In this document: positions 45,383 through 52,907 of the stretch, piece after piece
How the letters are laid out: each line of letters opens with the position of its first letter
Numbering within the stretch: the first letter of the stretch is position 1
NCBI RefSeq assembly: GCF_030053345.1
Contig: NZ_JASGBP010000006.1
Span: forward strand, 1-64,000
Direction of reading: 5' to 3'
Length of the DNA stretch: 64,000 nucleotides
Source: Flavobacterium sedimenticola
GTDB taxonomy: Bacteria > Bacteroidota > Bacteroidia > Flavobacteriales > Flavobacteriaceae
The notes under the pieces: generated by a model
What the model was told of the DNA's origin: nothing
Databases searched by the model: none
Seen by the model: the letters and a program-made list of their open reading frames with translations, nothing else
Translations under genes and position numbers: made by a program

Positions 45383-45390
45383 CAAAAATA
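45383..45390 (-). promoter_or_regulatory. Putative -7 box TATTTTTG for the M23 gene
   Basis: Read on the minus strand the sequence is TATTTTTG, six bases before the ATG, as at murI. The transcript may start at or near the start codon. No -33 element is visible at standard spacing. Confidence 0.4.
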
Positions 45391-45391
45391 G

Positions 45392-45426
45392 ACAATCCCC
45401 GCAAATCGTAGCTTCGCGAGGATTGT
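45392..45426 (-). terminator. Probable terminator after fabD
   Basis: ACAATCC and GGATTGT arms with extra C-G pairs (ACAATCCCCGC and GCGAGGATTGT on the plus strand) form a stem between fabD and the M23 gene. The following T-run is short, and the M23 -7 box overlaps it. Confidence 0.5.
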
Positions 45427-45451
45427 ATTTTATAATTATTTGGCAATGCGG

Positions 45452-46324
45452 TTAGGCCGAAATCGTTTCCACTTCGCGGTCAATTTTATTGACTAGGCCC
45501 ACCAATACTTTTCCGGGACCCACTTCCGTAAAACTGGTCGCCCCGTCTTTAATCATTTGTTGTACCGATTGTGTCCATTTTACCGGAGCAGTCAATTGGA
45601 TGATTAAATTTTTCTTGATTTCATCGGCATCCGAAACGGCGCTGGCTGTAACATTTTGGTACACCGGACAACTTGGTGTGTGGAATGTGGTTGCTTCTAT
45701 AGCTGCAGCCAATTCTTCACGAGCCGGTTCCATCATCGGCGAATGGAATGCTCCGCCAACCGGTAACAATAAAGCTCTTTTAGCGCCGGCAGCTTTCATG
45801 GCTTCACACGCGGCTTCCACGGCTTTGTACTCGCCCGAAATCACCAATTGTCCGGGACAGTTGTAATTGGCTGCTACGACAATACCGTCAATAGAAGCAC
45901 ACACGTCTTCTACAATTTCATCGTCTAAACCTAACACCGCAGCCATAGTCGAAGGGGTAATTTCACAGGCTTTTTGCATGGCCATTGCGCGTTGGGAAAC
46001 CAACTTTAAGCCGTCTTCAAACGACAAGGTACCGTTGGCCACCAAAGCCGAAAATTCTCCTAACGAGTGTCCGGCAACCATATCGGGTTGGAAATGGTCT
46101 AACGTTTTGGCCAAAATCACTGAGTGTAAAAACACGGCCGGTTGGGTTACTTTGGTTTCTTTGAGTTCATCGGCAGTGCCTTCAAACATAATATCGGTAA
46201 TTCGGAAACCCAAAATTTCGTTGGCTTGTTCAAAAAGGGCTTTGGCTACAGCCGAATTTTCATATAGGTCTTTGCCCATTCCGGTGAATTGAGCGCCTTG
46301 ACCGGGAAATACGTATGCTTTCAT
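45452..46324 (-). CDS. fabD: malonyl CoA-acyl carrier protein transacylase
   Basis: FabD transfers malonyl groups from CoA to acyl carrier protein for fatty-acid elongation. The start at 46324 (MKAYVFPGQGAQFTGMGKDL) fits the family; an earlier in-frame ATG would add 33 unrelated residues. The 290-residue protein has the nucleophile S87 in VAGHSLGEFSAL, the GQGAQ motif at 8-12 and AFHSPMM carrying the catalytic histidine. A TATTTTTG -7 box lies at 46343-46350. The gene is not next to other fab genes here. Confidence 0.96.
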   Translation of the reverse strand: MKAYVFPGQGAQFTGMGKDLYENSAVAKALFEQANEILGFRITDIMFEGTADELKETKVTQPAVFLHSVILAKTLDHFQPDMVAGHSLGEFSALVANGTLSFEDGLKLVSQRAMAMQKACEITPSTMAAVLGLDDEIVEDVCASIDGIVVAANYNCPGQLVISGEYKAVEAACEAMKAAGAKRALLLPVGGAFHSPMMEPAREELAAAIEATTFHTPSCPVYQNVTASAVSDADEIKKNLIIQLTAPVKWTQSVQQMIKDGATSFTEVGPGKVLVGLVNKIDREVETISA

Positions 46325-46442
46325 TGGAATAAAATTAGAGGACAAAAATAAGGATAACTGTCGAATAAAGAACAACTCAGGTGAAATTGTAACTTTTGGG
46401 TCTAGTATTACGTCCAATAGCAAACTTAAAAACCAAAAAACT

Positions 46443-48059
46443 ATGAAGAAGTATTTACTGGTTGTAATTCTTTTCTTTTTACTGATTTATCTGGTAATGC
46501 CCGTTCTCAACTACGGATTTTACAGTGTCAGCATCATTGTTTTAGTATTGTTGTTTTTCTTGTTCTTATTTTCTTTGGGCATCACTACTGATAAAGCCGG
46601 AAAGAAATTCATTGTGAATCATAAACCAAAAAAGTGGATACTTTTGGCAATGGCAGTCGTTCTTGGTTATATAACGGTATTGCCTTTAATCACTTCAGCC
46701 ACCTTTTTGTACACTTCCAAATATCAAAAAATGATAGGGGAAGTGAAGAGAGGTAATGAAATTTCCAAACATATTGCACCAATTTCTATGGATAAAATCA
46801 GAGTAGTTGATCAGGAGTTGGCTTATTTGTTAGGTGAAAAAATAATCGGATCGCAACCGGCTCTGGGAAGTCAGATTCAATTGGGTCGATTTTCGATTCA
46901 AAAAGTCAAGAACGAATTGTTTTGGGTAGCCCCTTTACTGCACTCGGGATTCTTCAAATGGTTTAACAACCAAGAAGGAACGCCGGGCTACGTGATGGTT
47001 TCCGCTACCAACGAACGCGATGTCAGATTGGTAGAAGCAATAGACAACAAACCGCTCAAAATAAAATACCAACCCGGTGCCTATTTCCAAAGCGATATTC
47101 ACAGGCATGTTTATTTTAACGGTTATGCTTCCATCGGTTTGGAGGATTTTGTTTTTGAAATTGATGAAAACGGAAAACCGTATTGGGTGATTTCCACTTA
47201 CCAAAAAAAAATAGGGTTTTCGGGTAAAGATGCTACCGGAGTTTTAGTAGTAGATGCCCAAACCGGAGCGATACAACAACATGCTATAGCCGATACACCG
47301 GCTTGGGTAGATCGCATTCAGCCGGCGGTAATTATAGAAGAGCAATTGAACGATTGGGGTGAACTGATTAACGGCTATTGGAATTTTTCCAACCGAGACA
47401 AATTGCAAATCACTGAAGGGTTGACTTTGGTTTACGGCAAAAATGACCGTTCGTATTGGTACACCGGATTGACTTCAGTAGGCAGTGACGAAAGCGCTGT
47501 TGGGTTTGTTTTAGTCGATACCCGAACCAAAGAAACTACTTTTTACAAACAAAGCGGAGCTACAGAATACGCCGCTCAGCAATCGGCAGAAGGAAAAGTG
47601 CAAGAGAAAGGGTATCGCGCTTCATTGCCTATTCCTTATAATATCAATAATATTCCCACTTATGTGATGACCTTGAAAGACGACGGCGGATTAGTCAAAA
47701 TGTATGCGATGGTAGCCATTAACGATTACACTATAGTGGGCGTTGGGAACTCAATGAGAGAAACCTTAACAGCTTTCAAGAGTGCCTACAACTCTTCCGG
47801 AAATAAAATTAACCCGAGTACTACGGAAGCTAAAAAAAGTATCAAATCTGTGATTACTCGAATTCAGAATGATGTGAAAAATGGCAACAGTTTTTATTAT
47901 TTCACCATCAAAGATTATCCGAGAATATTTGTGGGTTCTACCCAAGTTTCCGGAGAATTGCCTATTACAGTAGTAGGCGATAGTGTGGAAATTTCGTTTG
48001 ATATTGATGAGGAAAAAATAATCGATGTCACCCGATTTGACAACAAAGCGTACCAATAA
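46443..48059 (+). CDS. Uncharacterised membrane-anchored protein
   Basis: A 538-residue protein with two or three N-terminal transmembrane helices (about 3-22, 27-47 and 64-87), followed by a large soluble region, mostly beta-strand, presumably outside the cytoplasm. In it are GYVMVSATNERDVRLVEAI, GKDATGVLVVDAQTG and WVDRIQPAVIIEEQLNDWG. I do not recognise a family or an active-site motif. The soluble part has a possible repeated strand-turn layout (GYVMVSA, VLVVDAQ, GFVLVDTRTKE). It starts divergently from fabD and ends convergently with the FMN reductase, so it is its own unit. Confidence 0.8.
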   Translation: MKKYLLVVILFFLLIYLVMPVLNYGFYSVSIIVLVLLFFLFLFSLGITTDKAGKKFIVNHKPKKWILLAMAVVLGYITVLPLITSATFLYTSKYQKMIGEVKRGNEISKHIAPISMDKIRVVDQELAYLLGEKIIGSQPALGSQIQLGRFSIQKVKNELFWVAPLLHSGFFKWFNNQEGTPGYVMVSATNERDVRLVEAIDNKPLKIKYQPGAYFQSDIHRHVYFNGYASIGLEDFVFEIDENGKPYWVISTYQKKIGFSGKDATGVLVVDAQTGAIQQHAIADTPAWVDRIQPAVIIEEQLNDWGELINGYWNFSNRDKLQITEGLTLVYGKNDRSYWYTGLTSVGSDESAVGFVLVDTRTKETTFYKQSGATEYAAQQSAEGKVQEKGYRASLPIPYNINNIPTYVMTLKDDGGLVKMYAMVAINDYTIVGVGNSMRETLTAFKSAYNSSGNKINPSTTEAKKSIKSVITRIQNDVKNGNSFYYFTIKDYPRIFVGSTQVSGELPITVVGDSVEISFDIDEEKIIDVTRFDNKAYQ

Positions 48060-48061
48060 TC

Positions 48062-48094
48062 AAAAAGCCCTAAACAATGTTAGGGCTTTTTTTA
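48062..48094. terminator. Bidirectional terminator between the membrane-protein and FMN reductase genes
   Basis: AAAAAGCCCTAA (48062-48073) pairs with TTAGGGCTTTTT (48080-48091), with T-runs on both strands. Confidence 0.85.
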
Positions 48095-48616
48095 TAATGA
48101 GATGTTCGATATGATTTGTTTTAACGCTTCTTCCCATTCGGGAGTAACGATTTTACCGTCTTTAAAATTATCGTGAAAACTCGGCAACGAAAAACTGCCT
48201 TTTACCACGCCGCCTTGGTAGGGCATGCGTTTTACGGCGATATCCAAAACGGTACTGCCGCCGCGTGCTCCCGGCGAAGTAGCTAATAACAGCATCGGCT
48301 TTTCCTGAAAGGTTTTGCCGTTAATGCGCGACATCCAATCTAAAATGTTTTTAAAAGCCGTAGTGTAGTTGCCGTTGTTCTCGGCAAACGAAATGACTAT
48401 CAAATCTGAAGCACCGATTTTTTGGTAAAAGTCGTGCGCCAATGGCGGAATACCGCCGGCCTTTTCCCGATCTTTCGAGTAAATCGGCATTTCGTAATCG
48501 TTCAAATCCAATAATTCCACAACGGCATCGGGAAATTGCAGGGCCGCATAATGAGCCAGCTGTTTGTTAATCGAATCGCTGCTGTTGGAAGCGCCAAAGG
48601 CGAGTATTTTGATCAT
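48092..48616 (-). CDS. NADPH-dependent FMN reductase family protein
   Basis: The start at 48616 (MIKILAFGASNSSDSINK) overlaps the stop of the upstream 4Fe-4S gene as ATGA, which favours it over an earlier in-frame ATG. The 174-residue protein has the flavodoxin-like fold: GASNSSDSINKQ as FMN phosphate loop, FAENNGNYTTAFKNILDW, and TSPGARGGS near the isoalloxazine. Such enzymes reduce quinones, chromate or azo dyes using NAD(P)H. It is the last gene of a tightly packed redox cluster with 4Fe-4S, OsmC, GNAT and pirin genes. Confidence 0.9.
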   Translation of the reverse strand: MIKILAFGASNSSDSINKQLAHYAALQFPDAVVELLDLNDYEMPIYSKDREKAGGIPPLAHDFYQKIGASDLIVISFAENNGNYTTAFKNILDWMSRINGKTFQEKPMLLLATSPGARGGSTVLDIAVKRMPYQGGVVKGSFSLPSFHDNFKDGKIVTPEWEEALKQIISNISL

Positions 48617-48846
48617 GGTTTGGCATCGTTTAGGTAATACGTCAAGGCGCCCGACGGGCATTTTTTAACCGTTTCAATAATCTTTTCGGTAGTCGAATTG
48701 TCGGGATGAATCCACGGTTTTTCACGAGGTTTAAAAACCTCCGGATTGTTGCGAACGCATTCGGCGGCGTGTTGGCACAGCGCGTTTTTCCATACAATGG
48801 TTACTTCCCCATTGCTGTATTCTTTGGTTAGGTCTTTCGCATCCAT
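48613..48846 (-). CDS. Divergent 4Fe-4S mono-cluster protein (Fer4_19)
   Basis: A 77-residue protein of the divergent 4Fe-4S family: C24 and C30 in NALCQHAAECV and C63 in VKKCPSGALTYYL. These small single-cluster proteins probably carry electrons or sense oxygen/redox. It starts two bases after the OsmC stop and its stop overlaps the FMN reductase start, so the three are translated from one message. Its likely electron partner is the flavin reductase, by context only. Confidence 0.88.
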   Translation of the reverse strand: MDAKDLTKEYSNGEVTIVWKNALCQHAAECVRNNPEVFKPREKPWIHPDNSTTEKIIETVKKCPSGALTYYLNDAKP

Positions 48847-48848
48847 AA

Positions 48849-49256
48849 TTATAGTGTGGTGTTAATGGTTATTTTGTTTTTTAAAATCTTCGAAATCGGA
48901 CATTTCTCGGCAATCAAAAGCAAACGCTCTTTCTGTTTGTCAGTTACAGTATCCGGAAACGAAATCGCTCTCGAAATGGTAGTTTCCAATTCGGGATTGA
49001 GTTCCTGAGCCAAATTCAACGAAATATGAATCTCGGGAATATCCCAGCCTTTGCGGTCAATGTACATGCGTAAGGTCGACAAGGTACAACCGGCCAACGA
49101 CGCTAAAAAAGTGGAAAACGGATCGGGACCTATATTTCGGCCGCCTATATTTTCGGGTTCGTCCATCAGCAAAGTCCCGTTGCGCCACGAAATGGTGCAC
49201 AAGTATTTTTGGGTGCCGATTTTACCTTCTACATTATTTTCTAAAAGATTTGCCAT
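48849..49256 (-). CDS. OsmC family protein (peroxiredoxin-like)
   Basis: A 135-residue OsmC/Ohr-fold protein with the two conserved cysteines in LAGCTLSTLRM (about 56) and AEKCPISKIL (about 122), and the Arg region near the N-terminus that helps to reduce peroxides. Members reduce organic hydroperoxides in the cytoplasm. The gene begins 11 bases after the GNAT stop and ends two bases before the 4Fe-4S gene. Whether it is Ohr-like or the YhfA-type branch cannot be told from sequence alone. Confidence 0.9.
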   Translation of the reverse strand: MANLLENNVEGKIGTQKYLCTISWRNGTLLMDEPENIGGRNIGPDPFSTFLASLAGCTLSTLRMYIDRKGWDIPEIHISLNLAQELNPELETTISRAISFPDTVTDKQKERLLLIAEKCPISKILKNKITINTTL

Positions 49257-49267
49257 ACTCTAAATGA

Positions 49268-49552
49268 TTATAAAACGTCTCTGAATTCAGAAACTTTGTC
49301 AAAAACACTTTTGGCAAACGGGCAAAGCGGAATAATCTTGATGTGATGCTCACGAGCGTATTCTACGGCTTTGGTGACCATTTTTTTGCCAAAACCTTTG
49401 CCTTCGTTGCCCGGATTGACCTCGGTGTGGTCGATGATGATTTTATCGTCACCGGCAAAAACAAAAGTCATTAGCGCTTCTTGTTTACCATCGATTTCAA
49501 TGTAAAAAAAGCCTTTGTTGCCGTCTGTTTTTAATTGTACTGTTGCACTCAT
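49268..49552 (-). CDS. GNAT family N-acetyltransferase (YjdJ-like)
   Basis: The start at 49552 (MSATVQLKTDGNKGFFYIEI) is preferred; earlier in-frame starts run into the palindromic repeat. The 94-residue protein is the short GNAT_like (YjdJ/PF14542) type with the CoA loop VNPGNEGKGFGKKMV and the C-terminal IIPLCPFAKSVFDK. The acceptor is unknown. It lies directly before osmC in the redox cluster. Confidence 0.88.
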   Translation of the reverse strand: MSATVQLKTDGNKGFFYIEIDGKQEALMTFVFAGDDKIIIDHTEVNPGNEGKGFGKKMVTKAVEYAREHHIKIIPLCPFAKSVFDKVSEFRDVL

Positions 49553-49566
49553 AGTTTTCTTTTTAG

Positions 49567-49641
49567 TTGTCATTTCGACCAACGGGAGAAATCTCATAAC
49601 GCCGGTTGGATATTGTGATTTCTTCTCGGTCGAAATGACAA
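49567..49641. repeat. 75-base palindromic element between pirin and GNAT genes
   Basis: The outer arms TTGTCATTTCGACC (49567-49580) and GGTCGAAATGACAA (49628-49641) are perfect complements. Inner segments GGGAGAAATCTCAT and TGTGATTTCTTCTC also partly pair, so the transcript would fold into one long hairpin. It lies on the same-strand pirin-GNAT interval and resembles REP-like elements of the phylum. Confidence 0.75.
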
Positions 49642-49647
49642 GTGGGA

Positions 49648-50364
49648 TTATTGAAACATAGGAACTTCCATCAACAAGATTTCAGCATCGGAAGTGGCTT
49701 CAAACGTTACGCTTTCAAAATCAGTAATACCCAAACCATCGCGTTGGTCTAAGTCTTGTCCGTCTACGTTTACGCTTCCTTTGATGACAAATACGTAAAG
49801 GCCGTTACCTACTTTTTTACGGTTGTATTCCAACGTCACACCTTGGTCTAAATTTCCCATGTGGAACCAAGCGTCTTGGTGAATCCAAACACCGGCATCA
49901 TCAGCATTAGGCGACAAAATTTGTTGCAATTTATTATGACGGTCAGTGGTGTCTAAGGTTATTTGTTGGTAACGCGGTTCTACATTTCTGTATTTGGGGA
50001 ACACCCAAATTTGCAATAAATTGGTTCTTCGGTCGTGATTCGGATTGAATTCACTGTGTTGGATTCCGGTTCCGGCACTCATGACTTGTACATCGCCAAA
50101 TTTGATCACTTCGGTATTGCCCATGCTGTCTTTGTGCGCCAAATCGCCCTCGAGCGGAATGGTGATGATTTCCATATTGTCGTGCGGATGTGTTCCGAAG
50201 CCCATGCCACCGGCCACAATATCGTCGTTTAACACGCGCAAAACGCCAAATTGTACTCGGTCGGGATTGTAGTAACTCGCAAAACTAAACGTATGGTGCG
50301 CATCCAACCAACCATGATTGGCATGTCCTCGGGTGTCGGCTTTGTGTAAAATGGTATTTTTCAT
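49648..50364 (-). CDS. pirin family protein
   Basis: A 238-residue bicupin. The N-terminal cupin has the metal ligands in FGTHPHDNMEIITI (two His) and GTGIQHSEFN (His and Glu). Pirins bind iron and act as quercetin 2,3-dioxygenase-like enzymes or as regulators. The start at 50364 is preceded by a TAAATTTG box at 50394-50401 on the minus strand. It leads the stress-gene run GNAT-OsmC-4Fe-4S-FMN reductase, from which it is separated by a palindromic element. The real substrate is not known. Confidence 0.9.
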   Translation of the reverse strand: MKNTILHKADTRGHANHGWLDAHHTFSFASYYNPDRVQFGVLRVLNDDIVAGGMGFGTHPHDNMEIITIPLEGDLAHKDSMGNTEVIKFGDVQVMSAGTGIQHSEFNPNHDRRTNLLQIWVFPKYRNVEPRYQQITLDTTDRHNKLQQILSPNADDAGVWIHQDAWFHMGNLDQGVTLEYNRKKVGNGLYVFVIKGSVNVDGQDLDQRDGLGITDFESVTFEATSDAEILLMEVPMFQ

Positions 50365-50453
50365 GATGTATAAATTTAGTGATTATTATGATACAAATTT
50401 ACAATCAAGGATACTCTTGGGCACTTAATGTAGGTTAAGAAATATTTGAAGTT

Positions 50454-50501
50454 GCTGAGTGGCTGAGTAATTAAGCAGCTGAGTTATTTGATAATCAGTA
50501 A
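50454..50501. repeat. Degenerate 8-base tandem array between Crp/Fnr and pirin genes
   Basis: Units are GCTGAGTG, GCTGAGTA, ATTAAGCA, GCTGAGTT, ATTTGATA and ATCAGTAA. Unlike the other arrays, it lies 3' of one gene (Crp/Fnr) and 53 bases upstream of the pirin -7 box, so it is more likely a 3' element or terminator than a leader. Confidence 0.6.
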
Positions 50502-50519
50502 GATGAATGAGGATTGCGT

Positions 50520-51095
50520 TTACTTCTTCAACATTCGCGCTTTCATTTTACTAAAAAACTCAGGAGTCACGCCAATGTAAGAAGCAATTTGCTTTTGGGG
50601 TAATTTTTGAATGAGTGTGGGGTATTTTTTGCAGAATTTTTCAAAGCGTTCTTCAGCGGTTAAGCTTAAATTGTCCATCAAGCGCTCTTGGTTGGCCACT
50701 AAAGAATTCTCAATTAAGATTCTGAAAAAGCGTTCCAGTTTCGGTATTTCCAGATACAGTTGATCCTGATGGGTTTTGGAAAGGACTACTACTTCCGAAT
50801 CTTCCAAGACTTCAATAAAAAGATTGCCCGGCTTTTGTGAGAGCAAACTGTACATGTCACTAATCCACCAACCTTCGCAGGCAAAACTCAAAACGTGTTC
50901 TACGATGTTGTCGTTGATGGTAAAACTGCGAAGCAAACCCGAATTCACAAAATAGGAGTCTTGGCAAACCTGACCGGCATTTTGCAAAATGGTTTTGGCT
51001 TTTACGGTTCGGGTTTCTATTTTTGAGAGAAACAAGGTTTCTTCTTCGGGAGTCAGCACAATGTGCTTGGCGATATTTTGTAAAATCAGGCTCAT
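50520..51095 (-). CDS. Crp/Fnr family transcriptional regulator
   Basis: The start at 51095 (MSLILQNIAKHIVLTPEEE) is preferred over a start 21 codons earlier whose residues are not family-like. The 191-residue protein has an N-terminal cyclic-nucleotide-binding-like domain (RTVKAKTILQNAGQVCQDSY, AFACEGWWISDMYSLL) and a C-terminal winged helix (LPQKQIASYIGVTPEFFSKM). The conserved cAMP-binding arginine pair is not evident, so the signal may be different. It sits in the middle of the stress-gene run and is a candidate regulator for pirin and its neighbours. Confidence 0.88.
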   Translation of the reverse strand: MSLILQNIAKHIVLTPEEETLFLSKIETRTVKAKTILQNAGQVCQDSYFVNSGLLRSFTINDNIVEHVLSFACEGWWISDMYSLLSQKPGNLFIEVLEDSEVVVLSKTHQDQLYLEIPKLERFFRILIENSLVANQERLMDNLSLTAEERFEKFCKKYPTLIQKLPQKQIASYIGVTPEFFSKMKARMLKK

Positions 51096-51123
51096 GTTTT
51101 CAAAAGTACGAAAATAAGCCCTG

Positions 51124-51156
51124 AAAAAAGCGGTCTTTCTTAGGAGGAAAGACCGC
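51124..51156 (-). terminator. Terminator after DUF6370 gene
   Basis: GCGGTCTTTC (51130-51139) pairs with GAAAGACCGC (51147-51156). Read on the minus strand it is followed by a T-run, between the DUF6370 and Crp/Fnr genes. Confidence 0.85.
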
Positions 51157-51165
51157 ATTGGTTTT

Positions 51166-51513
51166 TTAGTGTTTGTGACCGTCGTGATTGTTATGATCGT
51201 CTTTTTTTAGAGGCAGTAACTTAAAACTGGAAGCTACGAATCGGTCATTTTTGATTTCACCGACCACTTCTGCTTTTCTGATGGCGGAACAAAAACCGTC
51301 TTCAGCATGGGCATCACCGTGTTTGTTGATGTCGGTTCCGTCTACGAAATAGGCTTTGCCATCAATGCGAACGGCTAAGTCACAACCGGCTTTGCCTTTC
51401 ATTCCAAATTGACATTGTCCGCAAGACGCTTCTACGACTTGAGGTTTTTTTTCTTGGGCATTTAGGGCATTGATTCCAAAAGTCAGGAGCGCCACTATTA
51501 CTAATTTTTTCAT
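51166..51513 (-). CDS. DUF6370 family secreted protein
   Basis: A 115-residue protein with signal peptide MKKLVIVALLTFGINALNAQ. The mature part has a cysteine cluster (ASCGQCQFGMKGKAGCDLAV), another cysteine in EDGFCSAIRKA, and a histidine-rich end (DDHNNHDGHKH). The His/Cys content suggests metal binding, but no function is known for the family. It starts two bases after the purT stop, so it may share purT's transcript, which is odd for a periplasmic protein. Confidence 0.8.
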   Translation of the reverse strand: MKKLVIVALLTFGINALNAQEKKPQVVEASCGQCQFGMKGKAGCDLAVRIDGKAYFVDGTDINKHGDAHAEDGFCSAIRKAEVVGEIKNDRFVASSFKLLPLKKDDHNNHDGHKH

Positions 51514-51515
51514 GA

Positions 51516-52679
51516 TTATAAATTTACGGTTACTAATTTTGCGGTTTCTTTGGCTCTTTTCACTACGTTTTCGATGGGCGTTTCTATGGTGTCGTGCGTC
51601 AATACGACGCCCATGCGACGGTAAGGTCGAGCACTCGGCTTCCCAAAGATACGAAAATCGGTTTTAGGTAAGGCCGCTATTTCGGAAATTCCGCTGTAGG
51701 TTGGATTCGTCGAATTGCCATTGGCCAAAATTACGGCACTGGCACCCGCTTTTTCCAACGTAATTTCAAAGATGGGCAAACTCAAAACGGCGCGTAAATG
51801 CAATTCAAATTCGTTGAAGTTTTGGGTGCCGGCTAAAGTGACCATTCCTGTATCGTGTGGTCTTGGGGATAGTTCTGAAAAGTAAACCCCTTCGTCCGTC
51901 AGGAAAAATTCGACTCCGAATAAACCGGCGCCGCCCAACGCTTCGGTGACTTTGCGTGCCATGTCTTGGGCTTCCCGGAGGTCTTTATCAGAAACCCGGG
52001 CCGGTTGCCAGCTTTCCTGGTAATCGCCACGCTCTTGTCGGTGACCGATGGGCGCGCAAAATAGGGTTGGGTTGTTGTTTTGCGTTACGGTGAGTAAGGT
52101 AATTTCGGAATGAAAATTGACAAAGGCTTCAACGATGACCTCGATGATGTCGCCACGCGAACCTTCCTCGGCGTATTGCCAGGCTTTTAGAATATCGGCT
52201 TCGGTTTTTATGGTCGATTGGCCTTTGCCGGAGGAACTCATCAACGGTTTTACCACGCAAGGAATGCCAACTTCTACTACTGCTTTTTGTAGTTCATCGG
52301 CTGAGGTTGCATATCTATAGTTGGCGGTACGCAAGCCTAAGTCTTTGGCCGCTAAATCGCGGATGGCTTTGCGGTTCATGGTAAAGTTGGCGGCTTTGGC
52401 AGATGGTACCACCGTGATGCCTTGTTTCTCGTACTCGTAAAAACGTTCGGTACGAATGGCTTCGATTTCGGGAACGATAAAATCCGGTTGGTGTTGGGCT
52501 ACAATGCGGTCGAGTTCGGCACCATCGAGCATGTTGATCACTTCGAAGTGGTGGGCGACTTGCATGGCAGGAGCGTTTTCGTAGCTGTCGACGGCAATCA
52601 CCGTTTGTCCGATGCGTTGGGCGGCGATTACGAATTCCTTTCCTAATTCTCCGGAACCGAGTAAGAGTATTTTTGCCAT
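51516..52679 (-). CDS. purT: formate-dependent phosphoribosylglycinamide formyltransferase
   Basis: PurT makes N-formylglycinamide ribonucleotide from GAR, formate and ATP, replacing folate-dependent PurN in purine synthesis. The 387-residue ATP-grasp protein has [17 protein letters not shown] at the N-terminus, the ATP-binding [14 protein letters not shown] loop, and [20 protein letters not shown] with metal-binding glutamates. A dispersed repeat precedes it on its 5' side. The DUF6370 gene follows after two bases. Confidence 0.95.
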   Translation of the reverse strand: MAKILLLGSGELGKEFVIAAQRIGQTVIAVDSYENAPAMQVAHHFEVINMLDGAELDRIVAQHQPDFIVPEIEAIRTERFYEYEKQGITVVPSAKAANFTMNRKAIRDLAAKDLGLRTANYRYATSADELQKAVVEVGIPCVVKPLMSSSGKGQSTIKTEADILKAWQYAEEGSRGDIIEVIVEAFVNFHSEITLLTVTQNNNPTLFCAPIGHRQERGDYQESWQPARVSDKDLREAQDMARKVTEALGGAGLFGVEFFLTDEGVYFSELSPRPHDTGMVTLAGTQNFNEFELHLRAVLSLPIFEITLEKAGASAVILANGNSTNPTYSGISEIAALPKTDFRIFGKPSARPYRRMGVVLTHDTIETPIENVVKRAKETAKLVTVNL

Positions 52680-52719
52680 TGTATTTTGGTTTAGTTGTTT
52701 TGTTTAAGTTGTTTTTGCG

Positions 52720-52833
52720 TTAGGGATTGCAGTGGAAATCCTTTTTTAATTTGTTTGTCATTTGGGCTTCGACAAGCTCAGCCTGACAATGGTTTGGGAT
52801 AACAAATTAAAAAAGATTGGAACGGAAAGCCCG
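52720..52833. repeat. Dispersed intergenic repeat, copy 3
   Basis: It has GATTGCAGTGG, AAATCCTTTTTT at the left and AAAAAAGATTGGAACGGAAA, GCCCG at the right, as in copies 1 and 2. The interior holds TTGTTTGTCA, GGGCTTCGACAAGCTCAGCC, TGACAA, with outer arms AATTTGTTTGTC and AACAAATT that can pair. It lies between the aminotransferase terminator and the purT start, on purT's 5' side. Confidence 0.8.
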
Positions 52834-52871
52834 ACCTGAAAGGGAACGCCCAATACCACTCCATCGTATGA

Positions 52872-52899
52872 TTAAAAAAGCCCCAAGTTTCCTTGAGGC
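52872..52899 (-). terminator. Terminator after the aspartate-family aminotransferase
   Basis: GCCCCAAG (52880-52887) pairs with CTTGAGGC (52892-52899) with one wobble; on the minus strand the stem is followed by a T-run. Confidence 0.8.
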
Positions 52900-52907
52900 G
52901 TATCGTT

